From assembly GCA_932521035.1 (NCBI GenBank), contig OW051497.1:2294001-2358000 (forward strand): a DNA stretch of 64,000 nt. Reading direction: 5' to 3'. Source of the DNA: Oscheius dolichura. Its lineage: Eukaryota; Nematoda; Chromadorea; Rhabditida; Rhabditidae. Made by a program: the position numbers and the translations under genes. The notes under the pieces are model-generated. The model was not told the origin of the DNA, ran no database searches, and saw nothing but the letters and a program-made list of their open reading frames with translations. Shown one piece after another: positions 7,928 to 19,535 of the stretch; within the stretch, counting starts at the first letter, position 1; the number at the start of each line of letters is the position of its first letter.

Positions 7928-9610
7928 TTATCCTTCTTTAGAAGCGAGGTAACAGTTAAGAGAGTTTCTGGTTTGTCTGTACTCCTGACAATGCTACTTC
8001 AAATAACTTTATAGAACTGATAGCAACGTTTATTTTCCACACCTTTAACGCACAAAGAAACCCCTTATTGCCTGTGATTGATTTGTACAGTAAAAAGAAT
8101 TTTCGAAGGGCTGCCGAGGCTCCTTTTCTGATTGTAGCCATTCTGATCGTCTCTGCTACTGAAGGCATGATTTTTCATAAACCTCGTAGTTTTCGGCCTG
8201 ATTAATAGCATTACTATAAGTCCGCTTCTCACCCTGAAAAAAGTCTTAGTTTTCCCAACAATATCGTTGTTTCGAACAAAAGGCCTCAAATTAAAAACAG
8301 CAAAAGTTTTAAGCGCCAAGCATATGTGGGCTTAAAGTGAACGCCGGAATAGAAAAGCAGCAGGATCTCTATTCTAGGCTATATTCAGGACATCATTGAT
8401 TAGGAGTATTTCCATTTTGCCGTTTCGTGTAACATACGTATTCTTCTCGACTCTACAGCTGCCCAATTTTTTTTATTTTTTATGGCAACAAACGGGTTAA
8501 AGTATGCTGAAAGCTCCACTGATGGAAAAGCAGAAGGTTTTTACCAATACACAGTCACCTTTTCTCTACTGAGTGTGATGGTTATAAGGCAAATAATTGA
8601 ACTCACTCTAATAGTACTGGCCGATAAGCAGATTTTTAAGTGAAAAGAGACGAGATGTATGCCCGATCTGAAAAGTAGTTTTCTTTTTATGAAAAGTAAA
8701 AGGAATTTGAGCAGATAAAATCATTCGTTTAAATAAAGGTGTGCATAATGTTACACTACAAAGCCGAGAAGCTCGGGTAAAGGAGTGACAGCAGTTTGTT
8801 ATCATAAAAGCCAAAGATATCGTTGTTTTCCCCGCTTGCCAGTCAGCGGAGAAGCTGAGAGCAAAACATAATGATGGCTTTGGTGATAGAGACGGAACGA
8901 AATGCCAACAGGCTAAAATAACGAATGCTCTTTCTAACGTAGGAAGGAGTACAGATGAAGCTTTGTCTATTTTGTACCCGATGTATGAGAAGAAGCTGCC
9001 GGCACAATTTGTCACTGTGGTTGAGTATATATTGTGGGGCTGCAGGCATGCGAGAAGATATCCATAGCTAGGGTAAAAGAGGATGCGAGCAGCTACAGCC
9101 GCGGCTGGGGAACACGAAAACAAAACAGGGTCTGCCCCAACACGGTTGCTATCTTTTCACTAAACTCTAAAATTGCCACTTTTGGCGCAGGGCTGCACTA
9201 CTCTCTGGATAACCTCGACTGTATTATACCGGATATCATACATGAATTCTGATAGAATAACGAACAGCTAAGGTGGTCGCGTTGCCTGACGACCCAAATG
9301 ATCAGATGTGAGAGTAGGGAAAAAGCTGTAGCGGTGGCTTTTTACCTCGACTAATAGAGATCGGTGTCAGGGTGAAATCAACTGAAACATCAAGGCCAAT
9401 AGTTTAGAGAGAAGAATACTGCAACCGACAGTGAATACCTCTATTGTGAGAAGAGTTGTAATACTACGTTCCAATTGGCCGGCATTATTCGTAAGTGTCT
9501 CTCTCTTCGGAGTAAATGATGTTGTCTCGGCCAAAATCAACCGGTCTTACCTCCTTAACATGAAAGCTTCTACCATTCTCGCGCGTAACCTGTGTAAAAT
9601 GACCATCACC
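7928..9610. other. No supported gene
   Basis: I see no splice-consistent gene here. A frame without an ATG start on the plus strand (about 7960-8207) and a 171-codon frame on the minus strand (8608-9123) are open but show no recognisable domain. The 3' part is the upstream region of the collagen at 9662. Confidence 0.5.
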
Positions 9611-9617
9611 TCAAGCG

Positions 9618-9625
9618 CTATATAA
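9618..9625 (+). promoter_or_regulatory. TATA box of the collagen at 9662
   Basis: CTATATAAG, about 40 nt upstream of the start codon of a collagen gene whose leader is too short for an upstream exon. Confidence 0.7.
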
Positions 9626-9661
9626 GCCAATTGAAGGGGGGAAGAAGGCACGGCACTCGAG

Positions 9662-10822
9662 ATGTCTCGAAGTGTGGCAACAGCAGCAGCTGCTCTCACC
9701 GGAGCTTCGGTATTCGCCACTCTTGTATTCGTGGCTATCATCGTCCACGACATCAACAATTTCTATGACGATGCTATGAGAGATTTGACCGAGTTCCGAC
9801 ACATGTCCAATGCCGCCTGGACTGGAATGATGCCTTCTGCTCACGACCTGCTTCGAGTTCCTCGTGCCGCCCACCACCACAGGAAGCGCCAGTCTCAGTG
9901 CAACTGTGGGCGTAAGCGCTCTTTCTTTCTTGAAAATTAATAAGATATTTTCCAGCTCAACCCAGCAACTGCCCTGCCGGACCCCCTGGACCTCCTGGAG
10001 CTCCTGGAGATAAGGGAGACGACGGACACCCAGGTGTGTTCACCGAAAACATGTGTTGAAAAGTAAAATGTTCAGGACAGCCTGGAAAGCCCGGACCAGC
10101 TGGAACTGCCATCGCTGCTGAAGAACAAGGCTCAGAATGCATCAAGTGCCCACCCGGACCAGCTGGTATTTCATCCGGTTTATTTCTTCTTAACCTTTCG
10201 CTATAGGACCTCCCGGACCTCTTGGACCTGCCGGCCCCGCCGGACCCGACGGACAGCCCGGAGCGCCAGGACAGGGATCAGGACCTGGCCCTGCTGGTAA
10301 GCTCTCTTCTTATTTTTAAAACAAACTTCTTCCCAAGGACCCCCTGGCCCTGCTGGAGATGCTGGAGCACCCGGACAGCCTGGAGCTCCTGGGCAGCCCG
10401 GACCTGCTGGACAACCCGGAAAGAGAGGACGTGGACAGCCCGGCCCTGCCGGGCCCGCTGGAGCCCCTGGCCAACCCGGACAAAATGGAGGACCCGGTCA
10501 GGCCGGAGGCCAAGGGCCCCCTGGACCCCCTGGACCCCCTGGACCTGGCGGCAACCCAGGTGCCCCTGGAACCGACGGACAGCCCGGAGGCCCCGGACAG
10601 GCTGGATCTCCTGGAAACGACGCTGCTTACTGTACGTTAGAATTTCAATTTTACCATAGATGATCTGCTCTAGGCCCGTGCCCGCCTCGTGGTGGTGTTG
10701 CTCCCCCTGCTGCCGTCAGTGGTGGAGAAGAAACTGCTTCCAACTACAAGAAGATTCGACGTGCTCGCAAACCTCATGGCTACAGCCACCGTGTTCGTGC
10801 TGCTGCCAAGCACAGGCAATAA
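9662..10822 (+). CDS. Nematode cuticle collagen, complete
   Basis: Complete cuticle collagen. The first exon (9662-9911) gives the hydrophobic segment ([20 protein letters not shown]), the DINNFYDD region, and the basic cleavage site HHRKRQ before CNCG. Introns of ~40-45 nt at 9912, 10035, 10168 and 10296 split the Gly-X-Y region, which has a break at ECIKCPP as in the collagen at 1-837. The last intron (from 10633, 43 nt) leads to the C-terminal exon with NDAAYCPCPPR, the typical non-collagenous C-terminus with a cysteine pair. The final exon carries a basic tail ([20 protein letters not shown]) before TAA at 10820. Polyadenylation signals AATAAA lie at the stop and near 10838. Individual gene name not assigned. 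Confidence 0.95.
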
Positions 10823-11040
10823 ACTCCTGTGAAACAAATAAAGGGTTTACCTTTCTATTTTCGTGTTCCCTCATAAGGACAGGTCTTGTGGTCAGCTTGT
10901 CCTTGGGTTTCCTTAAAACTGTTCACAAATCCGGTCCACTGCCGCCTGCTGCAAACTTCCACAGATAAGTCTCTTCCTCCGTCCCGGGCATGCCTATTCA
11001 CATAGTTTCCACCTCATTAATTCTTATTATTTCTGTAGCT

Positions 11041-11416
11041 ATGATCAGGTTTTGACGCTCAATCAGTGAATATTGAAAGATTAATAGTGCTGCTCCAGCT
11101 GAAGATCTAGCAACAAGGGTAAAGTTATTTGACCTTCCTCGGGCCGCTCCACGAGCTAGAATTATCTCTCTCTCAAAGTCTCTTACACATAAGAATGGGC
11201 CCAGCGAGATGCTCCACGATAAGGTTTAATCAGTTCCCTTTAATAGTAACATTTACTCTTTAGGCGGGCTCGTTTGACAATTTTGAAGCCTTCGAGAAAC
11301 TTGAAAGAGAAGAAGATGCAGATGACAACGAGGCGAGGAGGCCAAGAAAGCAAAAAGGCCAGAACAGGAACATAGGAGTGTTCTTCCCAGAAGATGAGAT
11401 CCCCGAGAGGCAATAA
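11041..11416 (+). CDS. Small charged protein, unrecognised
   Basis: A splice acceptor (TTCTGTAG, ending 11038) lies 2 nt before the ATG with no upstream exon visible, as expected for spliced-leader addition. Exons are 11041-11048, 11088-11223 and 11264-11416, with introns of 39 and 40 nt in phases 2 and 0. The 98-residue product starts MISAAPAEDLATRVKLFDLP and ends in a highly charged tail (EKLEREEDADDNEARRPRKQ...EIPERQ). No signal peptide or membrane segment. I recognise no family; the exon structure and phases make a real gene likely. Confidence 0.6.
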
Positions 11417-11831
11417 ACGTTTAATTATTACTTTCTTTTCCTACTTCATGCCGCTACTTCATGACTGTAAAGCCATTCTTTTTTTTAAACCTTGAGAGAA
11501 GGTGCGTAAGCCGACCTGTAGGCACTCGAAAAGCATTGCCAACAGCTGAACGACCTTGCGTCGCCATCGTTTAATGGGATTTGCGAGAGGGACAAAAAGC
11601 GACCATATGGCACATTAATTAACCGAGGAATGCCGAAAAATGGGATTTGGGGTGGGTCGGCATTTTGTGTAATTAATATCTTTTCAGTTGCTTGTCTCGA
11701 GATTCTTCTTTTTCTCAGGCTTCAGATTTCTAGCGAGACCGTTTTCCATAGCTAGTAGACCTACAAGGAGCAGTTTGTCTCGAAGATAACATATGTTTTG
11801 GCTTATCAAAACGATGTTAGCCGCGTTGCAG

Positions 11832-11849
11832 CCCCCCCCCCCCCCCCCC
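11832..11849 (+). repeat. C18 homopolymer
   Basis: Eighteen cytosines followed by T and five more. The complementary G-tract can form a G-quadruplex. Confidence 0.95.
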
Positions 11850-12134
11850 TCCCCCGTGGTTTTCGGCTGTTCGGTTGTTCCGCGTTCCCTGACCTAGTCT
11901 CGTATTGACTGGCGGGCCGCTGTCACGACTGCGCCGCCCGTAGATTTCATAACCACAAAGCATTTTCCAATCCTTTGCTGTTTTACGCTCCGTTTTTCTT
12001 TAACTTCGCGATTTATTTTCAGGTTTCATATATAGACCTCCTTTTCCTTGTTTTTTTTAAATATGCAGCACACCAAAATGGAGAAATTAAACGGAATGTT
12101 GGAATCTGATCCTCTGGATTTATTTTTTCTACAG

Positions 12135-12694
12135 AAGATGGGCAAAGGCCAATCACATATATAGTGGAAACTCTTCAATACTTAATTTACTGGGAAAAGG
12201 TAAGTATTCTATTCCTCATATTGTATAGAAAACTTTCAGTACCCTCTGATCTCGGCGCTTTAAAGTTTTTCCCTCGAGCAAACCTTGTATGCGAAAGCAG
12301 AGGGCACTAAATTTTGTATTGCCGGATATTTCAACTTCTATATCGCGGGCTATTTGATCTCTCATCCAAAGCAGTTATTCTTCGTTAAAAAAAATGTAAG
12401 TTTTCGTTTAATTCTCCGTGCTTGTCTCTGTTTCAACGTGTTCCTTCCGTTTCTACCGTTTCTGCTTCTCAGTGAACAACTTTAAGGTATCTTGCCACAC
12501 GAATGAAGCCGCTGCTTACCAATCAAGCGAGTATGAGATTCAGCTAAATTCTAAGCCTTTGAAATGTTATTATGAAGTAAGCTGTATATTAAATTATTTG
12601 TTTTTGTTTTGATTCTTCTTCATTTGACATCTTTTTTAATTTTAAGTACCGTGAGGGGAAAATTGTACCCATCACTGCTGGGCCCGTTTCCTAG
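12135..12694 (+). CDS. Partly resolved gene or decayed gene
   Basis: Exon-like segments with good splice signals follow each other: 12135-12199 (EDGQRPITYIVETLQYLIYW frame, donor GTAAGT), a stretch around 12290-12393 (KAEGTKFCIAGYFNFYIAGY frame, donor GTAAGT), 12478-12575 (NNFKVSCHTNEAAAYQSSEY, donor GTAAGC) and 12648-12694 (YREGKIVPITAGPVS, stop TAG). The last two join in phase, but I cannot join the earlier ones without a stop, and no start codon fits. It is either a gene with an unusual structure or a pseudogene. No domain recognised. Confidence 0.3.
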
Positions 12695-12782
12695 TATGGG
12701 CAGACGGAAGATTTTCAGAATAAACTGATCATAGAAATTGTTTCTTTCTTTGAAGTATAGACAATAACCCGTAAAAGTGTTT

Positions 12783-14794
12783 TCACATGAACGAAACTTT
12801 TCGTGTCGTTTGATCGTCTACTGGTTTGACTTCCAGAGGAACTAGTTGTTTGTAGAAGATTATCATCAAAAATAGGCCGACTCCGAGGGTTGATAACTGC
12901 ATTACAATAATCCACATGTACCCGGTGTATTTGAACAACAGTCTGGAGAGAGCTCCTTGTTATTTACATCATATTGTAACCTACGTGGCAAAAACAGGAG
13001 CAAGAAATTGAGCTACTGATCCACCGAAGGAATACATTCCTTGCATCATCCCCTGAAACTCTTTTTTGGGTGATGACATCTTGAAATACCTGAGGACGAG
13101 GGCCTAATATCTCTGAATAAAGAGAAGCTGAAGGCGATCCAACGAAGGGGAACGAGAAGCCGAAGATGAAAATGAAGCAGAAGACATAAATAGGTAGAGG
13201 GACGGAGACCGTACTGGCGCACCAGGAGTATGACGGGTCGCAGCCTCCCACCTCGGCTGTTGTCTTTCCTAAAAGAGAAATTATTCACTCCAACTAAAAG
13301 AAAATACCATCAGGAATGAATTTCAAAGGTCCTGGGTAGAAAGGCCACGGGAAGGTGACTAAATGATAGAGCACGAACATGCTGAGCCCAAAGATAATCT
13401 GCTTCCTTTTATCTCTGAAGCGACTTTTCCTCCTGTATGTGGGAATAAACTGACATGTTTCCTACCCTCGTGTATCCAATTACAAAGTAGTTTATGAACG
13501 AAGCTATACACGAAACGGACTGCATGATACCATTGTACAGGACAGAGGTCCCATCGTTCCAGCCATACATGACAGTGGACATGGGAGTAGACATCCTGAA
13601 ATAAGGAGATTTAAGGATGTTTGTTTTTTAGAACTTTTACAAATGATATTAATCTATTTTTAAACTGCTCATAACAGTAGCCAGACAGACCAATAGATCT
13701 AGACATATTATGAACTTCGGAAACGTACACTTCAATGTTTGTGGCGATCATATTGAAACAGACCCAATTCCAAACACACACCATAGCTGCCGTCATATTG
13801 TACTTTGGAATTTCAATATTACTGGCTAAATTAGTGTACGATAATTCAAAGAGGTTCTACCTTCTTTCTCCTTGTCATTGATAACTCCCGCGTACTCTTC
13901 GTCAAGGAAGATCCAGACCAACGGACAGGCGATGACAGTGAGAGCAACAATGACGAAGGCTGGCAAGGTATACATGTTGAACACTACGTATCCGATAGTC
14001 CAGCCATCTCCGATTGGAGTGAAACAGGCCTAAAAATCCAATAAAAATGAATTAACGATCATACCTGAATAGCTGGGCCGAGAGACAATCCTAAGACCCA
14101 TCCAGCTGTTCCAAAGGAAATTGCTCGGAGTCTTTGTTCTGGGATAGGAGCAGTGGCTGTGTAGGCCCGAAGAACGGAAATGCATCCTGAAATTTGAAGC
14201 ATGTCTCTCCGATCAGCTCCAAGTTGATTCTATCTGCTGTTTTGAAATTCTTAAAAATGATCCCACCTGTTCCAAACCCAGTAAGAACCCTTGCAGCAAT
14301 CATGATCCATTTCTGGTTTGATAAAAACAAAGGAAGTAAAGCGTACAACAGCTGACCTATGGAATCGTTTTACAAAAAGCCCGGTCTGACCCTACCAGCC
14401 GCAGCCAGGACGAAACCAAAAATAGTCGGTTGCTTGACAGACATATTCTTCTCATTCCAGAAACCAAAAATGGGATTAGCTATGGAGCAGCCGAAACTAC
14501 AGGCGGCTATCACCCAACCGAGGAAGTCTACTGTAGCTGAAGGATCTAACTGAAACGGGTGTTTTAAGAGGAGTGAAAGAATGACTCACGCCACTAAGAT
14601 ACGGCCACATTGACATATAATACAGAGAAATTTGAATTCCTATGATGAACTGCATAAAAACGCAAATGTTGATGGATTTCCATGGTGTCTTCTTGCCTGC
14701 CCCTACACTTTTCGCCCTGTAATTACTGTAAAATGATCAAGGAAGACACTAACTCTTTCTCTTTGGTGGCCTGGGAGTCTGCTATGACTGTCAT
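12783..14794 (-). CDS. MFSD8/CLN7-like major facilitator transporter
   Basis: A multi-pass transporter of the major facilitator superfamily, in animals a lysosomal membrane protein whose human homologue is CLN7. The start at 14794 (after an acceptor at 14813) gives a short cytosolic N-terminus, then WPYLSGLDPSATVDFLGWVI, which matches the MFSD8 signature [20 protein letters not shown]. Further matches are ANPIFGFWNE, ARVLTGFGTG, VLYNGIMQ, GCDPSYSWC and LYSEILGPRPQG. Exons are joined by short introns in consistent phases except the last: the frame entering SVAQFLAPVFAT and the one leaving (LLFKYTGYMWIIVMQ) cannot be joined with a normal intron near 12935-12985, so a one-base error or a damaged allele is possible. 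It ends VSFM at 12783 and lies downstream of the deaminase gene on the same strand. Confidence 0.85.
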
Positions 14795-15802
14795 TGATGC
14801 AAGAACTTCTATCTGAAATGAAAATAGATTATAAAGCCCCGGACCTGTATAACACCAGTAAAGTTTACATTAAAAAACAGCGAAGAGCTGAATACAATCT
14901 TATGTAAAAGAGGAGGCTCGGGAGCGGAAAACAAACGACCCGGAAACAGGGCCGAGAGGAATAGGCTGGAGCACTGTAACTGCATTCTTAAGTCATCCAC
15001 TGCTTAGGCAAAGATCTGACGTTACAAAATAGAAAACCTTCCGGTTGGAACAAAAGAAAAAGTGTTTCAGCAACCCATGGTCTGAACAAGTAACATCAAA
15101 AAGCAATACCGGGGTGTGTTTGACGTCTGGTAGGAATTTCAGGGAGACGATCGAAGATTATGACCTTGAAATGATAATATCAAGAAGGAAATGTAGCGAT
15201 CAGTTTATATTTTCCAGTAGCAAGCAAAACATTTAACGCGAAATGGATTCCCATCGTACTAGGCTCAACACCAACTGAACGGAATCAAATGATCCTGAGC
15301 CATGGTCCCGGTTGGAGAGCAATGTAGAAGGAAGAACGGCAAAAGCCCTGTGGGGTTCAGAGAAGTCAACCGCCTCAGAAATATAGAGTTTGAAACTTTA
15401 GGTCATATGAATCGAGGAAGAAATGAAATAGTCCCACTGGTCTCAATGAAACTTTGTAGTAAATAACGTGGCTTGAAAAGTGCGGAAAATCACACTACTA
15501 TTTTTAACGAAAATTTTGGACCAAATCAAGGACTGCTGGTGCCAGTTTCTAATTGTTTCTTCTTGCATTTCCGCAAAACCAAATAGTAGATTTACTATTC
15601 TTACTTATCACAAGAAAAAGGGGAAAGGGGAAGGGTGTAATGTTTCAGACGAGGCTCCCTAAGCCAAGTTGTGTAAGCCAGCTCATCCCAGCGAGGGAGA
15701 TGAGTCTATCCTGGCATCCGTCAATAGATTTCCCGATAGACAAAACTTTGTTTTCAAAGAATAAGAAGTATACTTCATTGTATGTACATATTAGACGGTT
15801 TG
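14795..15802. other. Intergenic, nothing recognised
   Basis: Spacer between two minus-strand genes. Short open frames on both strands have no splice support or domain. Confidence 0.5.
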
Positions 15803-16553
15803 TCAATTCAACCCCCTATCTTCTTGATCTCTCCGGACCCAAAATGGACAGAGATTGATTCTCCCAGTATTGTTGTTAAATCCTTCGTCAGCTACTTCTC
15901 GAAGACTGGCGGCATAGTAGACTTCCGTAAGACCGGCATACAGACAAGCACCTAAACACATCCCACAAGGATGTGAAGAGGTATAGATGGAGCAACCGGA
16001 GAGAGAAGGGCTGCCTATAATATACAACATTTTCAGGCTTGAGACTCTTACCTAGACTTGAACAAGCTTTCCTAATGGCTACGATCTCCGCATGAGAAGT
16101 TATATCGTTGTGGGATCCGACCATATGGGAACCAGCTCCAATAATTTGTCCATCTTTCACGACAATTGCTCCAAAGGGAGCTTCCGTGCTTTCTATAGCT
16201 TCTTTGACAGCCAGGTTCATGAAGTTTTGGTCTGAAACTCGAGTATTCTTAGACTTTTCGTTGTCATTTCGACTGCCTCAAGGACGATTCAGGAGTTGCC
16301 CCTCCATGGCAAAAATGATCTATATTTTTAAGAACTGGGCCAAAATCTAGATTTGATTACTTTGAAAGGGCCTGTACAGCAGATGCTTTTTGTTCCGCTT
16401 CCTCTTTATTTTCGTTTTAAGATAAGGCTTCCTATCTGAGGAACTGGGGTACCCGTCCAACAAATTGACAAGGCAGGTTAGATTTGTATATACGGAAGAG
16501 GTTAGGTTTATTGAAAATAGAAACTTACGGATCTCTGCGACGGAGACGTTCAT
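15803..16553 (-). CDS. GuaD-type guanine/cytosine deaminase-fold enzyme
   Basis: A zinc deaminase of the cytidine-deaminase fold. Exon 1 (16553-16529) gives MNVSVAEI, exon 2 (16231-16052) APFGAIVVKDGQIIGAGSHM and TSHAEIVAIRKACSSLG, and exon 3 (16014-15803) YTSSHPCGMCLGACLYAGL. HAE supplies the zinc-binding His and catalytic Glu; PCGMC supplies the two zinc cysteines. The pattern (PFGAVIVKDG, HAEVTAIRKAC, CxPCPMCLGA and a C-terminal PFW region) follows bacterial guanine deaminase GuaD better than tRNA adenosine deaminase or CMP deaminase. Substrate is inferred; animal guanine deaminases usually belong to an unrelated amidohydrolase family. The 297 nt first intron might hide an exon. Confidence 0.85.
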
Positions 16554-17538
16554 CTCAGACTATTTAGTAAAGTGATCCCAGAAAAAAGACTACGCACACA
16601 ATAAGGCAAACATTTTTTGTTCGGGTAACAGTTTCAATGTTCACCGCGCTCATTGAACATTACAATGGGCCTCCACGCTCTCGTAGAAGTGATCTGCGTT
16701 ATCAGATAAAACGCGGAAGTCAAAGAGAACAGGGGCAGTGGTGGGGCAACGAAAAAGAATCAATTGTTAGTTCAACAAGATCGAGAATAGCATGAGAAGA
16801 GGGAAGAGACTTACGCAAAGAGGTATCACTAGCCATCATCCAAAGGTAATAGACTCAAAAGGCAGACAGAAGACGAGGGCCGACCTCAGAGTTTTATCTT
16901 TACCCTGCCATTATCAAAAACATGTCGTCGTAAAGTTTTTCACAACGGTGGACACCAGGATTGGCCACTTCAGTGACAGGTGATCAGAAATGCTGAAAAA
17001 AGGACTCTCATGCTTTACACGGGATTTTTCAAAGTTTTGAATTAAAGGGTCCAATGTTATTAGCTACGCGGTAGTCTACTCAAAATTCGTGTCTCAACTG
17101 TTCTGACAGTGTTCTCTAATACGAAGTTTCTAAAATTGTATGGAGAGAAGTCTATTACTCCCAACTAGAAGGTAATACCTAGAAGTTCAAAATTGTGCAG
17201 AGATAACCAAACCCTATTGCTCAGATTCGGTACAATATCGGCGACCAGCTCCTCCATTGAATATGCACCGGTAAATTTGTGTTTGCAATGGAAAATTCGC
17301 GGAGTATCAAGGCCACCAAATAAGTAGCGCAACTCCATGTTCCTCTATGTTTACCGGGAGGGTGCGTGGTTCGTCACGAACAGGTTTTCCTTTTTGGCAA
17401 ACGATTATCGATAGATTGCCCCTTGTATTGCGCAGCCGAAGTTTTTCAGCTGACTCACTCTTCTCACCTTTCGTAACAGTGACTGAACATATATTCTTAC
17501 TTTCTGTTATAATACTCAAGACCGTCTTAGCATAAACG
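16554..17538. other. Intergenic, nothing recognised
   Basis: Spacer between divergent genes (deaminase on minus, unknown gene on plus), presumably with both promoters. No supported ORF. Confidence 0.5.
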
Positions 17539-18800
17539 ATGAACAATAACAACAACGACAGTAACAATAACGAAGAACATCTTGTTCAGCAATGGGGACG
17601 TCTGCTTGTTAGGTTAGGAGTAAGTTGCACTGTCATGCATGGCTACAGTAGACCTTGACTCAGTTTGCGGCTCTTGTAAACTGGCACACACTTCATTGTA
17701 AACTTTTACTTCACTTTTAGGGGCTGAAAGTACGTTTATTTAGTTCCTACCCAAAATCTTGTGTTATCACAACCACTAGTTTTTCCGCTTATTCTAGCAC
17801 CTTATTAGCAAGCTAAGCGAACCCCCTCTTTCTAGAACTCTCGTCCCTGACCTAGTTCCCCAACAACATCAAGAATGTAACAATAATTCTTGTAAGGATA
17901 CCAAACTCATTGAGGAGAAGATCAAGAAGAAGACATCAAAACGAAACGAGGTAGGCTCATTTTTCCTTTTCATGCATTACATTATTTCAGGATGAAGAAG
18001 TCTTTAAAAAAGTAACAGTCGCTCGGCAATATCTCTGCAAGGAACTCATTCCAGTCGCTGGGAGCAGCCTGGTAAGTGCTACAGTAACCTGACATTAAAA
18101 CACGTCTTTAGTCACATCCTGAAGCAGCTCGAAGTGATAAAATCCTAGCAGCTGCAGTTAAAATAGCCAAGAAGATCTCAAAAGAAGACATCGAGCGGCT
18201 AACTACTGGCCAGAATAGTGATGTCTTTGCTGTCTCCGTGAATAAGGAAAGGGTCACACTAAATTTTCAATATATTGCCTTTTCAGAGAGCTTTCTATGC
18301 CTCAATTATGAAGCAAGATGCTCCTTTGAAGGTCTCTTCCAACCTTTTGCACTGCTCCCAGATTATTGTATTTTTACACGATGGCACACAGCAGGAGGTA
18401 GGGCTTTCCTTTATTATTAATTATAGTATCCCAGGTCGTTTCAACGGGCCACACTTATTGGAATGAGAATATAGAGAAGATCGTGTGCCTTGTCCCTGTA
18501 TTGAAGCTTCCCATCCGACTTCCCTATGCGATTACTCATAACGGGAGATTCTTCCAAATGAAGCTGGACGAACTCAACCTCGAGCGATTTAGTCAAGTAA
18601 GTCAGAGTTATTATTCCACGACCGGTTGATTTCACCACCCGACACAAATGTATGTTGTGAGGTAGCCAATTTAATGTGACAGTCGCCCCCGCGCAAGTTC
18701 ACGCGGACCGATGGCTACCTCCCTTGGGAATATGTTTATTGAGAAACGAGACCAATGCTTTTTTTTCCAGGCAAGGAGCGACGAAATACCGATGGTATGA
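17539..18800 (+). CDS. Unrecognised protein, ~250 aa
   Basis: ATG at 17539 follows an acceptor (GTCTTAG) by about 8 nt. Exon 1 is Asn-rich and ends VRLG at 17619. A 9-nt microexon near 17721 is possible. An exon from about 17799 (HLISKLSEPPLSRTLVPDLV) leads in phase to KKKTSKRNE, then exons from 17991, 18112, 18287 and 18435, all with clean GT-AG introns and matching phase. The product is basic-acidic and soluble, with KDILAAAVKIAKKI-like helices and a compact C-terminal part (VSTGHTYWNENIEKIVCLVP). In the last exon (from 18771) translation stops at 18798, with AATAAA at 18869. An alternative splice from 18794 to 18900 would instead extend the C-terminus into an exon broken by the transposon at 18946. 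No family recognised. Confidence 0.65.
18659..18722 (+). other. Intronic hairpin with nested stems
   Basis: In the last intron of the gene at 17539, GAGGTAGCCA (18659-18668) is perfectly complementary to TGGCTACCTC (18712-18721), and inside the loop CCGCG/CGCGG forms a second stem. The 5' arm begins TGAGGTAG. The two arms are asymmetric (a ~20 nt bulge on the 5' side), so a canonical microRNA precursor is doubtful. Confidence 0.45.
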
Positions 18801-19147
18801 AAGAGGGAAGAAAAGTACGGCTACTTGTATTGATAATATCGGTTGATGTGGAGACGGGTTCACTTGCAATAAAGCTCATTTTGATCTCTTGATGCGTAGA
18901 CTCATGTGGTACAAATGAATACTGAACAAATCTGGAAGTTATTGACAAGGGAAGGATACTTGCTCGGCATCACTTTTTCAAACTTTTTTGATGCCATCTT
19001 GTAGAGAATTTTCTGGCGATCAAGACATATTCTTTCCTTTTTGCTAAAATCGCGTTCTAGAGGAGGAAAATGCAAAATGAGGTTTCAATGCTAAACGTGT
19101 TTTTGGACTTGTCTATTTTCCATTCTCCTTCTTAAAATGTGAAGCGG

Positions 19148-19213
19148 TGGCTGAGTGGGTAGTGCACTCGCCCACTAAAACTTTGCCTTTTTTTTCAACT
19201 TGGGTTCGATTAT
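19148..19213 (+). promoter_or_regulatory. tRNA-like A/B-box block of the foldback element
   Basis: A-box TGGCTGAGTGG at 19148-19158 and B-box-like GTTCGATTAT at 19204-19213, framed by a CTTGG/CCAAG stem. The last conserved C of the B-box consensus is A here. The inverted copy has the B-box-like motif at 19455-19464 and a mutated A-box at 19509-19519. Confidence 0.5.
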
Positions 19214-19535
19214 TCCAAGGGACCAAGTCATTTTTGCAATTTTTTGGGGGTGATTGAGACCACTTGTTTTTACTGTAACACTCACAGTAACGTTGGAAAG
19301 GAAAATATTGAAAGTACGGAAGATTGAGAAATTTTCGCAACAGACGGTTACTGAAACCACTCCTCATCCTTTTTTACGGCATGCAAAAAGGGTAGAAGTC
19401 CAAAACAGGTTCAATCATCCCCAAAAAATTGCAAAAATGACTTGGTCCCTTGGAATAATCGAACCCAAGTTGAAAAAAAGGCAAAATTTTAGTGGGCGAG
19501 TGCACTACCCACTCAACCACCGCTTTACATTTTAA

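Noticed and set aside
7942-8207. Plus-strand 81-codon frame without a start (…FLIVAILIVSATEGMIFH…)
   Set aside because: Preceded by an in-frame TAA with no usable acceptor between; cannot be joined to the gene at 7754.
8608-9123. 171-codon minus-strand open frame
   Set aside because: No domain, no signal peptide, no splice context, and composition (Ser/Phe/Leu mix) fits a chance frame.
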